From contig NZ_SNXS01000003.1 in assembly GCF_004362525.1 (NCBI RefSeq), forward strand, positions 248,001-312,000: a stretch of 64,000 bases of DNA, written 5' to 3'. Shown one piece after another: positions 10,306 to 23,285 of this stretch. The notes beneath the pieces are model-generated. The model made no database searches. It was not told the DNA's origin and was given only the letters and a program-made list of their open reading frames with translations. Both the position numbers and the translations under genes were made by a program. How positions within the stretch are numbered: the first letter of the stretch is position 1; each line of letters starts with the position of its first letter. Source of the DNA: Roseateles toxinivorans (lineage in GTDB: Bacteria > Pseudomonadota > Gammaproteobacteria > Burkholderiales > Burkholderiaceae_C).

Positions 10306-11010
10306 TCAGCCCGTATGGCGAAGCTGGTGCTCGATGTCGTCCAGCATGGCCTTCAGCAGCAGCGGCGTCGGTGTCAGCGGCTTGGAGATGAGGCTGATCG
10401 ACGCGAACAGAAAGCCTATGACCTTGAGTCGGCACAAGTCGTAGGCGGCCTGGCGCCGGGCCGCGTCGAGCTCGGGTGGCAGGCAGGCGTCGATCAAGGT
10501 TTCGCATTCCTGCCTGAAGCCGGAGGCCGGGCCTGCCGCCAGGGTCGACGGCGCTGCTCGGCTTCCGGGGTCGAACACCAGCTTGAAGTCTTCCGGGTGT
10601 TGGAGCCAGAACATCACATAGGCTTCGTACAGCTTGCGCAGGCGGCTCATCGGCGAGTCCGACGCGCTGCTTGCTGTCCGGACCATCTGCAGCGAGGCGT
10701 CCAGCACATCGGCCCACACCCCCTCCAGCAGCGCCGACTTGTTCGGGAAGTAGCGGTACAGAGACATCGGCGGCATGCCCACCGCCTGCGCGACGCTGCG
10801 CATGGTCACACCGCAGTAGCCGCTTTCGGCATGCATCTGCCGCACCGCGCGCAGGATTCCCTGCCGCACATCATCGCGTGCGGCGCCGCGCCGGTGCGGC
10901 CGGGTGCGACGTTCGGTGTCTCCACTGTCTTGGCCCGGGGCGGGCGATTGGTCGGGGCTTGGCACGGTGTCGGGAAGCTGTCGTGGATGGGGCCCCTCGG
11001 ATACTCGCAC
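10306..11010 (-). CDS. TetR/AcrR-family transcriptional regulator
   Basis: 234 residues. The N-terminal ~45 residues are a polar, Pro/Asp-rich tail. The TetR helix-turn-helix follows (about 46-95): VRQGILRAVRQMHAE, then CGVTMRSVAQAVGMPPMS and the recognition helix LYRYFPNKSALLEGV. The C-terminal ligand-binding half is helical and not assignable. The frame is open to ATG 11010, but a start further in, nearer the HTH, cannot be excluded because the tail is atypical. It is convergent with the c-di-GMP gene, whose promoter palindrome at 7667 is a possible target. Its ligand is unknown. Confidence 0.85.
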   Translation of the reverse strand: MRVSEGPHPRQLPDTVPSPDQSPAPGQDSGDTERRTRPHRRGAARDDVRQGILRAVRQMHAESGYCGVTMRSVAQAVGMPPMSLYRYFPNKSALLEGVWADVLDASLQMVRTASSASDSPMSRLRKLYEAYVMFWLQHPEDFKLVFDPGSRAAPSTLAAGPASGFRQECETLIDACLPPELDAARRQAAYDLCRLKVIGFLFASISLISKPLTPTPLLLKAMLDDIEHQLRHTG

Positions 11011-11112
11011 TTTCGCCGCTGGATGACAGCTCCCTAGTGAAAGACCTGACGGATGCGCCAGGAACCTCTTGCGATGTCGCGTGGGCTGTGCTGATGGCCG
11101 GGCGCAAATGAA

Positions 11113-11145
11113 AAAGCCCTGTAAGTCGTTGACTCACAGGGCTTT
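11113..11145 (-). terminator. Intrinsic terminator of the tRNA gene
   Basis: AAAGCCCTGT pairs with ACAGGGCTTT around a shorter inner stem, giving about 14 pairs with one mismatch and a 3-base loop. Read on the minus strand the stem ends in a run of T. It starts a few bases after the CCA end of the tRNA at 11152. Confidence 0.85.
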
Positions 11146-11151
11146 CATTTT

Positions 11152-11228
<77 letters not shown>

Positions 11229-11238
11229 TAAGCCCGCC

Positions 11239-11244
11239 ATTATA
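11239..11244 (-). promoter_or_regulatory. -10 box of the tRNA promoter
   Basis: On the minus strand a consensus TATAAT lies 10 bases upstream of the tRNA 5' end. Possible -35 boxes are TTGCGC (15-base spacer) or TTGCTT (19-base spacer), neither ideally placed. Confidence 0.6.
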
Positions 11245-11345
11245 TGCGATATTTTTGGTGCGCAAGCAAGATCTGCAAGGCATGATGCGCGTTTAGCCCA
11301 AAATTTCTTGGCGCCTCACTCTGCCGCAGCCGCCGGCCCGACTCG

Positions 11346-12386
11346 ATGTTCAGCTTCTTTCGTAAAAAACCCGCTCCCGTTCCAGTTGCCGAAAGCCCGG
11401 CCGTCGCGGCTCCGCCCGTGGCCGTTGCTGCCCCGGCCATTGCCAGTCCTGCCGAGGTGCAGGAGACGGTGCTTGTCGTTGACGTGCCGCGCCGCAGCTG
11501 GATGGACAAGCTGCGCCAGGGCCTGCGCAAGACCGGCTCCAGCATCGCCCAGGTGTTCACCGGCACGCAGATCGATGACGCGCTGTATGAGGAGCTGGAG
11601 GCCGCGCTGCTGATGGCCGATGCGGGTGTCAAGGCGACCGAGTTTCTGCTGGCCGACCTGAAGCGTCGCGTCAAGGAGGCCAAGGCCACCGAGCCCTCGG
11701 CCGTGCGCGGGCTGCTGGTGCAGGCGCTGACTGATTTGCTCAAACCCTTGGAGAAGCCGCTGACGGTGGGCGAGCACAGCCCGACGGTGATGATGGTGGT
11801 GGGTGTCAATGGCGCCGGCAAGACCACCAGCATCGGCAAGCTCACCAGGCACTTTGCCGACTCGGGCCTGAAGGTGCTGCTGGCCGCGGCCGACACCTTT
11901 CGCGCGGCGGCGCGCGAGCAGTTGGCCGTCTGGGCCGATCGCAACCAGGTCGAGATCGTCAGCCAGGAGGGCGGCGACCCCTCGGCCGTGACCTTTGATG
12001 CCGTCACCGCCGGCCGCGCGCGCGGCCGCGATGTGGTGATTGCCGACACCGCCGGTCGTCTGCCCACGCAGCTGCACCTGATGGAAGAGCTGAAAAAGAT
12101 TCGTCGCGTGATCGGCAAGGCACAGGCCGACGCGCCTCATGAGGTGCTGCTGGTGGTCGATGGCAACACCGGCCAGAACGCGCTGAGCCAGGTCAAGTCC
12201 TTCGACGAGGCGCTGGGTCTGACCGGGCTGATCGTGACCAAGCTCGATGGCACGGCAAAGGGCGGGGTGTTGGCGGCGATTGCGCGCGAGCGGCCGATCC
12301 CGGTCTATTTCATCGGCGTCGGAGAGAAGCTCGAAGACCTGCAGACCTTCAACGCCGCCGAATTCGCCCAGGCCTTGCTGGAGTAA
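11346..12386 (+). CDS. ftsY: Signal recognition particle receptor FtsY
   Basis: GTPase that docks the SRP-ribosome complex to the inner membrane for cotranslational insertion. Its partner Ffh is coded nearby at 13125-14483. The 346-residue protein has a short Ala/Pro-rich N-terminal region (residues 1-45) instead of the long acidic A domain of E. coli. The helical N domain follows, then the G domain with GVNGAGKTTSIGKL (G1, near residue 153), DTAGRLPTQ (G3) and TKLDGTAKGG (G4). No strong ribosome site precedes the ATG at 11346, but the FFRKK opening supports this start. It ends only 4 bases from the convergent DUF2726-like gene. Confidence 0.97.
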   Translation: MFSFFRKKPAPVPVAESPAVAAPPVAVAAPAIASPAEVQETVLVVDVPRRSWMDKLRQGLRKTGSSIAQVFTGTQIDDALYEELEAALLMADAGVKATEFLLADLKRRVKEAKATEPSAVRGLLVQALTDLLKPLEKPLTVGEHSPTVMMVVGVNGAGKTTSIGKLTRHFADSGLKVLLAAADTFRAAAREQLAVWADRNQVEIVSQEGGDPSAVTFDAVTAGRARGRDVVIADTAGRLPTQLHLMEELKKIRRVIGKAQADAPHEVLLVVDGNTGQNALSQVKSFDEALGLTGLIVTKLDGTAKGGVLAAIARERPIPVYFIGVGEKLEDLQTFNAAEFAQALLE

Positions 12387-12390
12387 TTCT

Positions 12391-13125
12391 TCAGCTCAGC
12401 CGGTGCGGCTGGGTGGCCTGGTCCAGCGTCGGCAGCGGCGTGGTTTCCATCTCGTCGAACCAGGTCGAGGGCGTCGGTTCGTGCTGGTCGGAGTTGTCGT
12501 CGGCGGCGGGCACCGATTCGCGCTGCGCCTCACGCAGGCTCATGGCCAGGCCGGCCATGGCGTTGTTGCTGAGCCGGGCGCCATTGGGCTCGGGCCGGCC
12601 CGAGGGGCCGGGCGGAATTTCACCCAGCAGCATATTGCGCAGCACCGAGGCCGAGGGCAGGCGCTTGGCGGGCAGGGTGTACATGGCAATGCCGGCGCCC
12701 TCAAGCACGCGGCGCACGCGCTCCAGGCGCTGCTGGCGGCTGGCCGGGGTGTTTTCCTGCTGCAGCTCGATCACCGCCAGCACCTCGGTGGTCTGGGTGC
12801 ACAAGAGCAGATCCACGCAGTGATGGCCGACGCGCTGCAGCCAGTCGCCATAGGCGTTATCGGTGGGCACGCGCAGAAACCGCGACAGTGGCACCTGGGC
12901 CAGTATCAGGTGGTCGGGGCAGGCCTCGCGCAGCACGCCAAGCGCCTTGCGCTCGCTGCTCATCAGCACGCGCATCGGCTTGGGGTGCCAGGCTTCGACG
13001 GTGTCCAGCGGGTCGGGTCGGGCGCTGACCTGTTTGCGCGCCTGGCCGGACTTGTGCCGCAGCCAGAGCAGGGCCACCGCCAGCAACAGCGCGGTCCCCC
13101 ATGCAATGGCCAGGCCCAGGGTCAT
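12391..13125 (-). CDS. DUF2726-like membrane-anchored protein
   Basis: 244 residues with one N-terminal membrane helix (about residues 3-22) and a basic stop-transfer segment. A soluble domain follows (about 50-180) that resembles DUF2726: LMSSERKALGVLREACP, VPLSRFLRV, HHCVDLLLCTQTTEVLAVIEL, then a helix ending in AGIAMYTLPAKRLPS. The acidic residue after the strand (VIEL) is in the place of the nuclease-like fold's active acid, but a full catalytic set is not evident. The C-terminal ~60 residues are Pro/Glu-rich and probably disordered. Its ATG shares one base with the ffh stop (TAATG), implying coupled translation with ffh. Confidence 0.75.
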   Translation of the reverse strand: MTLGLAIAWGTALLLAVALLWLRHKSGQARKQVSARPDPLDTVEAWHPKPMRVLMSSERKALGVLREACPDHLILAQVPLSRFLRVPTDNAYGDWLQRVGHHCVDLLLCTQTTEVLAVIELQQENTPASRQQRLERVRRVLEGAGIAMYTLPAKRLPSASVLRNMLLGEIPPGPSGRPEPNGARLSNNAMAGLAMSLREAQRESVPAADDNSDQHEPTPSTWFDEMETTPLPTLDQATQPHRLS

Positions 13126-14483
13126 TACATGCCCCCCATGCCCTTCATGCCACCCATGCGCTTCATCATTTTCATCAGGCCGCCGCCCTTCATCTTCTTC
13201 ATCATGCCCTGCATCTGCTCGAACTGATTGAGCACGCGGTTGACTTCCTGCACATGCACGCCCGCACCGGCGGCGATGCGGCGCTTGCGGCTGGCCTTCA
13301 AGAGTTCGGGCTTGCGGCGCTCCAGCGGCGTCATGCTATTGATGATGCCTTCCATGCGGCGCACGTCGCGCTCGGCCCGGTCCATATCGGCCGCTCCTGC
13401 CTTGGCGGTCATCTGCGAGGGCAGCTTGTCCATCAGGCCGGCCAGGCCGCCCATCTTCTTCATCTGGCTGATCTGGGACAGGAAGTCATTCAGATCAAAG
13501 CCGCTGCCGCTGCGCAGCTTGTCGGCCAGCTTCTGTGCCGACTCGACGTCCACACCGGCCTGCACCTGCTCGACCAGGGCCAGGATGTCGCCCATGCCCA
13601 GCACACGGCCGGCATGGCGCTCGGCGTCGAACACTTCGAGGCCGTCGATCTTCTCGGACACGCCGGCGAACTTGATTGGCGCACCGGTGACCTGGCGCAC
13701 CGACAGCGCGGCGCCACCGCGCGAATCGCCGTCCAGCTTAGTCAGCACGACGCCGGTCAAGGGCAGCGCTTCCTTGAAGGCCTTGGCGGTATTGATCGCG
13801 TCCTGGCCCTGCATGGCGTCGACGACAAACAACGTCTCGACCGGATTGAGCACCGCATGCAGCTCGCGAATCTCGGCCATCAGCGCTTCATCGATGGCCA
13901 GGCGGCCGGCCGTGTCGACCATCAGCACGTCGAAGTAGTGCCGCTTGGCGTAGTCGAGTGCGGCCAACGCGATGTCGCGCGGCTTCTGACCCGGGTCGGA
14001 CGGGAACCACTCGGCCCCGGCCTGCTTGGTCACGGTCTTCAGCTGTTCGATGGCTGCCGGGCGATAGACGTCGGCCGAGACGGTCAGCACCTTCTTCTTG
14101 CGCTTCTCGATCAGGTGCTTGGCGATCTTGGCGGTCGTCGTGGTCTTGCCCGCGCCCTGCAGGCCGGCCATCAAGATGACCGCTGGCGGCTGCGCGGCGA
14201 GGTTGATGTCACTGATGCCGGCGCCCATCGTCGCGACCAGCTCCCTGTGCACCACGCCCACCAGGGCCTGGCCTGGTGAGAGCGAGCCCACCACCTCGGT
14301 GCCCAGCGCCTTCTCCTTGACCCGGGCGATGAAGTCACGCACCACGGGCAGGGCGACGTCGGCTTCGAGCAGAGCCATGCGGACCTCGCGCAGCATGTCC
14401 TGGACGTTGTCTTCGGTAATGCGGGCCTGGCCGCGCATCGTTTTAACGAGGCGACTCAGGCGGTCTGTCAAGGTGGAGGCCAT
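13125..14483 (-). CDS. ffh: Signal recognition particle protein Ffh
   Basis: SRP54 GTPase that binds signal peptides and 4.5S RNA. The start is set at the ATG at 14483 because MASTLTDRLSRLVKTMRG is the family N-terminus; the frame continues upstream without similarity. 452 residues: N domain, then G domain with GLQGAGKTTTTAKIA, DTAGRLAIDE and TKLDGDSRGG, and a methionine-rich M domain from about residue 300. It ends in a Met/Gly/Lys tail (MKKMKGGGLMKMMKRMGG) of the type that binds RNA and hydrophobic signal sequences. It is divergent from the CcsA-like gene 51 bases away and coupled to the DUF2726-like gene downstream. Confidence 0.97.
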   Translation of the reverse strand: MASTLTDRLSRLVKTMRGQARITEDNVQDMLREVRMALLEADVALPVVRDFIARVKEKALGTEVVGSLSPGQALVGVVHRELVATMGAGISDINLAAQPPAVILMAGLQGAGKTTTTAKIAKHLIEKRKKKVLTVSADVYRPAAIEQLKTVTKQAGAEWFPSDPGQKPRDIALAALDYAKRHYFDVLMVDTAGRLAIDEALMAEIRELHAVLNPVETLFVVDAMQGQDAINTAKAFKEALPLTGVVLTKLDGDSRGGAALSVRQVTGAPIKFAGVSEKIDGLEVFDAERHAGRVLGMGDILALVEQVQAGVDVESAQKLADKLRSGSGFDLNDFLSQISQMKKMGGLAGLMDKLPSQMTAKAGAADMDRAERDVRRMEGIINSMTPLERRKPELLKASRKRRIAAGAGVHVQEVNRVLNQFEQMQGMMKKMKGGGLMKMMKRMGGMKGMGGM

Positions 14484-14534
14484 GGGGCTGGCGCAGCCGG
14501 CTGAAAAGCTGATGCGCAAAAGTACACTGTGCGG

Positions 14535-15374
14535 ATGATTCTATCGTTCGCGACCTCCAGTCAGTCGGGCCTGGCGCTTTGGAGCCTGCTGGGCTTCAGT
14601 GGCGCGGCGGCTTTGGGCTATGCCGTGACGGTGCTGAAGGCCCATGCCTCGGCACCGCAGCCGCTGGTCCTGCAGCATGCGTTGCTGCTGGCCTGGCTTG
14701 CCCATGCCGCGGCCCTGCTGATCGATATTGCCGGCATTGGGCTGGTCGACCCCGGCGCACGTTTCGGCTTCGCGCCGGCGCTGTCGATGACCCTGTGGCT
14801 GGTGCTCGGTGTCTATATGGTGGAGAGCCGGCTGCTGCCGCTGCCCGGTGTGAAGCGGGTGCTGTCGGCGCTGGGCCTGGTGGTGGTGGTGCTTGCCTGC
14901 ATCTTTCCCGGCGAGAGCCGGCCACAGGCGGGCTCACCCTGGGCGCCGCTGCACTGGGTGCTGGGCCTGGCCTCCTATGGCCTGTTCGGTGTGGCGGTGC
15001 TGCATGCGGCGCTGCTCAATATGGCCGAGCGGCAGATGCGCCTGAAGAAGGCCCCGGCAGCGGGTGCGATGGGCCTGCCGCTGCTGCGACTGGAGCGGCT
15101 GACCTTCCAGTTCGTGGCGGCGGGCGTGTGCATGTTGTCGCTGGCGATTGCACTGGGCTGGTGGTTCACACCGCACTGGCGCTGGGATCACAAGAATCTG
15201 CTGTCGATGCTGGGCTGGCTGGTGCTGTCCAGCCTGCTGGCCGGGCGTCAGGTGTTTGGCTGGCGCGGCCGACGCGCCACGCGCTGGTTGTATCTGGGAG
15301 CGGGCCTGCTGCTGCTGGCCTATGTGGGCTCCCGTTTCGTGTTGGAAGTGCTGCTGCAGCGGCCCCTCAACTGA
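14535..15374 (+). CDS. CcsA/YpjD-like cytochrome c assembly family membrane protein
   Basis: 279 residues with eight hydrophobic helices, matching the inner-membrane YpjD/HemX-like branch of the CcsA superfamily. The hallmark region is WWFTPHWRWDHKNLLSMLGW near residue 213, in which the DHK segment and neighbouring Trp residues recall the haem-handling WWD region of cytochrome c assembly proteins, though it is not identical. A GTG two codons upstream (14529) is also in frame; the ATG at 14535 is preferred. The short distance to ffh on the other strand (51 bases) means shared divergent promoters. YpjD-like proteins commonly sit beside ffh in proteobacteria; their exact function is not established. 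Confidence 0.85.
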   Translation: MILSFATSSQSGLALWSLLGFSGAAALGYAVTVLKAHASAPQPLVLQHALLLAWLAHAAALLIDIAGIGLVDPGARFGFAPALSMTLWLVLGVYMVESRLLPLPGVKRVLSALGLVVVVLACIFPGESRPQAGSPWAPLHWVLGLASYGLFGVAVLHAALLNMAERQMRLKKAPAAGAMGLPLLRLERLTFQFVAAGVCMLSLAIALGWWFTPHWRWDHKNLLSMLGWLVLSSLLAGRQVFGWRGRRATRWLYLGAGLLLLAYVGSRFVLEVLLQRPLN

Positions 15375-15380
15375 GCTGCG

Positions 15381-15623
15381 ATGAAATACCTGATTCTGTT
15401 GCTGGTGATTGGCGTCGTGGCATTGCTGCTGGGCTTCAAGCGGCGCACGCCGCCGCCGGTGCGGCGCGACGACGAGACCAAGAAGAAGGCGCTGACCATG
15501 GTCAGCTGCGCCGAGTGCGGCCTGCATCTGCCGGTGGCCGAGGCGCTGCCAGGCCGTGGCGGCCACTTCTGCAGCGCCGAGCACCGCAATGCCTTTGAGG
15601 CCCGGCAGGGCGGGGTGCAATGA
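15381..15623 (+). CDS. PP0621-type zinc-ribbon membrane protein
   Basis: 80 residues with an N-terminal membrane helix (MKYLILLLVIGVVALLLGF), a basic linker and a C-terminal metal-binding knuckle, CAECGLHLPVAEAL plus HFCSAEH. The Cys-x2-Cys and Cys-x3-His pairs probably bind zinc. This matches the short PP0621-type family, which is often found just upstream of pilS in Burkholderiales and related bacteria; function unknown. It starts 6 bases after the CcsA-like stop, and its stop overlaps the pilS-like ATG by 4 bases (ATGA), so all three are cotranscribed. Confidence 0.8.
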   Translation: MKYLILLLVIGVVALLLGFKRRTPPPVRRDDETKKKALTMVSCAECGLHLPVAEALPGRGGHFCSAEHRNAFEARQGGVQ

Positions 15624-17578
15624 GGCTGTCCGACCTCGAGGCAGACACAGAACCCGCCTCCAACGGCAACCGGCGCGCCAGCGATCGCCGCCAGGGCGAC
15701 CGGCGCCGCGTCGACAGGCGCGGGCCGGCGGCGCGCGACGAGGCGCAGCATTCCTGGTTCGGGCCGGCGCCCGCCGACGAGGGGCATGCCGAGCTTGATC
15801 TGGAGGCCGAGGCGCGGTTGGCTCATGAGCTCGAGGCCGATGCCGGAGAGACCGATCAGCCCGCCTCGGGGCTGCGTGCGGGCACCCAGGGGGGCTCCAG
15901 CTTTCAGCGCATCTACCGTGTCTTTCTTGCCGCTCGGGCGGCGTTGGGGCTGGCCCTGCTGGCCACGCAGATCAGTCTGGCCCTGCTGGGCTCCAAGCCC
16001 GATGTCTGGGTGATGGTGCTGTGTGGCGGCTATGCGGTGCAGACCCTGGTGCTGTGGCTGTTGCCACGTTTTCAGCAGCCCACCAGCCCCAAGGCCCTGG
16101 CGCGTCTCGCCAGCCCGCAGTGGCTCGGCAGCATCGGCGTCGATCTGCTGGTGTTCTCGATGTTGCATGCCTTGGATAGCAGCAGCAGCCTGAACTTCGT
16201 GGCGCTGCTGGTGCTGCCGGTGCTGATGTCGGGCCTGCTGACGCCGCGGCTGATGGCACTGGCCACCGCGGCCGGGGTGACCCTGATGCTGCTGGGCACG
16301 GCCTGGCTCAGCGTGCTTCGTGGTCTGGACCCGGCGCTGCGCATGACCCAGTCCGGCCTGGCCGGCAGCGGCCTGTTCATCGTCACCCTGCTGGCGGCCG
16401 AGCTGGCCAGCCGTTTGGCGCGCGAGGAGCGCAGTGCCCGCGGCAGCCTGGAGCTGGCACGCCAGCAGGCCCAGCTGAACCGGCTGGTGATAGATGAGAT
16501 GCAGGAGGGTGTGCTGGTGGTGGACCGGCGCGGCCGCGTGCGTGCCGCGAACCCGGCCGCGCGCAGCCTGCTCAGCGCCCATGGCATGGTGCGTGCCGCG
16601 CCGTTCCAGCTGCGCGGCATGCCGGTGTGGGCGCCGCTGGTGGCGGGGGTCGAGAGCGCCTTTGCCCTGGGTGAATGGCCCGAGGAGGGGGCTGATCTGA
16701 GCCTGCAGTTCGAGCCCGGCAACAGCCGCTCGCTGCGCGTGCGCGTGCGCTTCACGCGCCGCCAGGCCTCGCGTGCCAGCGAGGAGCTGTGCGTGCTCTT
16801 TCTCGAAGACCTGCGCACCGTGCAGGCGCGCAGCCGCCAGGAGAAGCTGGCCGCGATGGGCCGCGTCTCGGCCGGCATCGCGCACGAGATCCGCAACCCG
16901 CTGGCTGCTATCGACCAGGCCAATGCGCTGCTGTCCGAGGATTGCCTGGAGCCGACGCAGCAGCATCTGACCGCCATCGTGGCCAGCAATGCACTGCGCC
17001 TCAAGCGCATCGTCGATGACGTGATGGCCCTGGCTCCCGGGGTGGCCAGCGATGCCAGCGAGGCCAGCATCATCGACGCCCAGGCGCTGCTGCTTGAGAT
17101 CTGCCAGGAATGGGCACGCACCAACGAGGTCACGCTGGGCGACGACGGCCTGTTGCAGCTGCACCTGCCGCCCCACGCCCTGATGATTGCCTTCGAGCCG
17201 GACCACCTGCGCCGCGTCGTCGTCAATCTGCTGGACAACGCCTACCGGCATGCGCCCAAGCGAACCGGGGCCCTGCTGGTGAGCCTGGGCCTGCGCTCGG
17301 ACCGGCTGGCCGAGTTGGGCGTGTTCAGCGAGGGCGATCTGATTTCGCCCGAGGTTGAGCGCCATCTGTTCGAGCCCTTCTTCTCGACGCGCAGCCGCGG
17401 CACCGGCCTGGGGCTGTATATTTGTCGCGAACTGTGCGAGCGCTATGGCGGCAATATCGAGTACATCAGCCGCCGGCAAAGCCAGGTGCAAGGCAATCAG
17501 TTCGTCGTCACCCTGAGGCGCCAGGCACCCTTGGTCGGCGCCGCAGCCAACACTCCCAGCACAGCAGCCCCCTCATGA
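15620..17578 (+). CDS. pilS: Sensor histidine kinase, PilS-like
   Basis: Membrane sensor kinase, partner of the response regulator that follows. 652 residues. An unusual ~95-residue N-terminal cytoplasmic tail is rich in Arg/Asp/Glu. Five or six membrane helices follow (about 100-260), then a PAS-like segment ([20 protein letters not shown]). The HisKA H-box is [20 protein letters not shown], with the phosphorylated His near residue 421. The ATPase has [10 protein letters not shown] (N box) and [11 protein letters not shown] (G2 box). The H-box and the following DQANALL are typical of PilS, which controls pilin transcription through PilR and sigma-54. The pilin gene itself is not in the window, so the name rests on similarity of motif and order. 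It overlaps the PP0621-type gene by 4 bases. Confidence 0.8.
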   Translation: MRLSDLEADTEPASNGNRRASDRRQGDRRRVDRRGPAARDEAQHSWFGPAPADEGHAELDLEAEARLAHELEADAGETDQPASGLRAGTQGGSSFQRIYRVFLAARAALGLALLATQISLALLGSKPDVWVMVLCGGYAVQTLVLWLLPRFQQPTSPKALARLASPQWLGSIGVDLLVFSMLHALDSSSSLNFVALLVLPVLMSGLLTPRLMALATAAGVTLMLLGTAWLSVLRGLDPALRMTQSGLAGSGLFIVTLLAAELASRLAREERSARGSLELARQQAQLNRLVIDEMQEGVLVVDRRGRVRAANPAARSLLSAHGMVRAAPFQLRGMPVWAPLVAGVESAFALGEWPEEGADLSLQFEPGNSRSLRVRVRFTRRQASRASEELCVLFLEDLRTVQARSRQEKLAAMGRVSAGIAHEIRNPLAAIDQANALLSEDCLEPTQQHLTAIVASNALRLKRIVDDVMALAPGVASDASEASIIDAQALLLEICQEWARTNEVTLGDDGLLQLHLPPHALMIAFEPDHLRRVVVNLLDNAYRHAPKRTGALLVSLGLRSDRLAELGVFSEGDLISPEVERHLFEPFFSTRSRGTGLGLYICRELCERYGGNIEYISRRQSQVQGNQFVVTLRRQAPLVGAAANTPSTAAPS

Positions 17579-17580
17579 GC

Positions 17581-17640
17581 GCCCCCAAACCCGCCGCTTC
17601 GCGTCAGGCCCCCCGAGGGGGGAGAAACAACTTGGGGCGG
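17581..17640. repeat. GC palindrome between pilS and pilR
   Basis: The 79-base gap between kinase and regulator contains CCCCCC-ga-GGGGGG (17609-17622), flanked by further C-rich and G-rich stretches (GCCCCC at 17581 and TTGGGGCGG at 17632-17640). It resembles the palindromes at 30732-30746 and 40483-40496. Such hairpins inside operons often stabilise upstream mRNA or lower downstream expression. Confidence 0.5.
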
Positions 17641-17657
17641 CCCGGCGTTTGTTTCTC

Positions 17658-19200
<1,543 letters not shown>

Positions 19201-19214
<14 letters not shown>

Positions 19215-19803
19215 GCCGCTGTTTGCGGATGGCTGGTATGCGCGGGCCGCTCATCTGGCCTCGCCGAATTGCAACGAGCGGCCCGCCGGGCTGCCGGTCA
19301 GCCTGGCACTGATCCACTCGATCAGCCTGCCGCCGGGTGAGTACGGTGGTGAGGCGATCACGCGGCTGTTCACCAACCAGCTCGACTGGGACGCCCATCC
19401 CTATTACCAGGGCATTCGCGGGCTGCAGGTGTCCGCGCATTTTCTGATTCGGCGCGACGGCGAGTTGCTTCAATTTGTGTCCTGCGAGCAAAGGGCCTGG
19501 CATGCCGGGGCCTCGCAGTTCGAAGGCCGCAGCAACTGCAATGACTTCGCTATCGGCATCGAGCTCGAGGGCCTGGAAGGCCTCAGCTTCGAAGCGCCGC
19601 AGTACCGGACCCTGGTGCAGCTGCTGCACGATCTGGCCGGTGCCTATCCGATTGCCCATGTCGTTGGCCACGAGCATGTGGCGCCGGGGCGCAAGAGCGA
19701 CCCGGGTGCGGGCTTCGAGTGGGCGCTGCTCGCGCAAGGCCTGGGCTGGCCCGCTCGGTGTTTCCCCGAGGGCCTGGTCTTGTCGGGCGAGTCGGGGGGC
19801 TGA
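19201..19803 (+). CDS. ampD: 1,6-anhydro-N-acetylmuramyl-L-alanine amidase AmpD
   Basis: Zinc amidase of the cytosolic cell-wall recycling pathway that cleaves the stem peptide from anhydro-muropeptides. 200 residues. The zinc ligands are visible as the His in [11 protein letters not shown], the His in [16 protein letters not shown] and the Asp of the same motif (HxxxxGRKxDPG). The chosen start is GTG 19201, which overlaps the pilR-like stop by 14 bases; no in-frame ATG gives a better family start. The product AmpR-type inducer link means loss of such enzymes can derepress AmpC in species that have it; no ampC is seen here. Directly follows the pilS/pilR pair, a common Burkholderiales arrangement. 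Confidence 0.93.
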
Positions 19804-20028
19804 GAGGGTCATTTGCCGCACGCGGATGGGCCTCGCGTCGCGCCAGCATTCATGCGGCCTGGCGCGCGAAATGGGCCGCCAAGCCAATGCCGGCGCGGCC
19901 TGCGATTGGCAAACGCAGAGTCGGTGAGACCTGGCATCCGATGTGTGTCCTCGGCACCCCGGACAGGGCCATGCGCCTAGCGCGAGTCGCCCGGGCGGTC
20001 AATGGGGGTCGAACGCTAGCGGTAGTGC

Positions 20029-20057
20029 TTGAAAGGGGTGCCCCCCCCAGATATAGT
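20029..20057 (+). promoter_or_regulatory. Probable sigma-70 promoter of nrdA
   Basis: TTGAAA (20029-20034), a 17-base spacer containing a run of eight C, then TATAGT (20052-20057). Both hexamers are close to consensus with ideal spacing. It lies about 325 bases before the nrdA start, so the transcript would have a leader of roughly 310 bases. Confidence 0.6.
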
Positions 20058-20073
20058 GTTCTTTCACGCTATA
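20052..20073. promoter_or_regulatory. Inverted repeat over the nrdA -10 box (possible NrdR-type half sites)
   Basis: TATAGTGT and ACGCTATA (7 of 8 complementary) face each other across 6 bases, covering the -10 box and transcription start of the proposed nrdA promoter. Each arm matches half of the known NrdR box (consensus ACACTATATATAGTGT), but no complete 16-bp box is present and the arms are inverted compared with one box. Repression of nrdAB by NrdR is the family expectation; the site itself is a tentative call. Confidence 0.35.
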
Positions 20074-20381
20074 CTGACCGCCTGGCAAATCAACAATATG
20101 CCTGCCTTTACCGTAGTGCCTGATAGTCCATCGACTGGTTTGTTTCATACACCGGTCGTCGCCATCGCCACCGTCCTGTGGGCAGGAGCAGAGATCAACA
20201 TACCACTCGACTCGAGTGCCGCCCCCAGGCCAGGCCCTGACGGGAATGATCTCCACCGGTTGGAGCCAAGTCGATAAATGAAATCGCGCTGCGCCTGATC
20301 GGAAGGACTGGCAGGTGTTGCGCCGCTGTTTTTTGTTTCAGAGTTTTTCTGATTGACCGTCGTCGAGACAAGAGGGAATCC

Positions 20382-23285
<2,904 letters not shown>

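Larger units (their letters stand above)
19804..20381 (+). other. Long intergenic region and nrdA leader (578 bases)
   Basis: No convincing gene was found. The first ~220 bases are GC-rich with short hairpins, including GCCAATG...CGATTGGC around 19882-19910. The promoter and AT-richer inverted repeat (20029-20075) follow, and then about 310 bases of untranslated leader down to an AGAGGGA ribosome site just before the nrdA ATG. An 82-codon open frame here (20029-20277) starts within the promoter and shows no coding character. Confidence 0.6.

Noticed and set aside
15320-17491. A 723-codon frame antisense to the PilS-like kinase
   Set aside because: Same GC-skew effect; low-complexity translation without family features.
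19880-19960. Cobalamin-riboswitch-like sequence upstream of nrdA (GCCAATG...ATTGGC followed by AGTCGGTGAGACCTGGC)
   Set aside because: The last part resembles the B12 box but the upstream conserved core (GCAACTG region) is not found, and the proposed nrdA promoter at 20029 lies downstream, so the segment would not be in the transcript. A covariance-model search would settle it; a significant hit spanning this segment would overturn the rejection.
20029-20277. 82-codon frame in the nrdA leader
   Set aside because: Starts in the promoter region with no ribosome site and has no coding signature.
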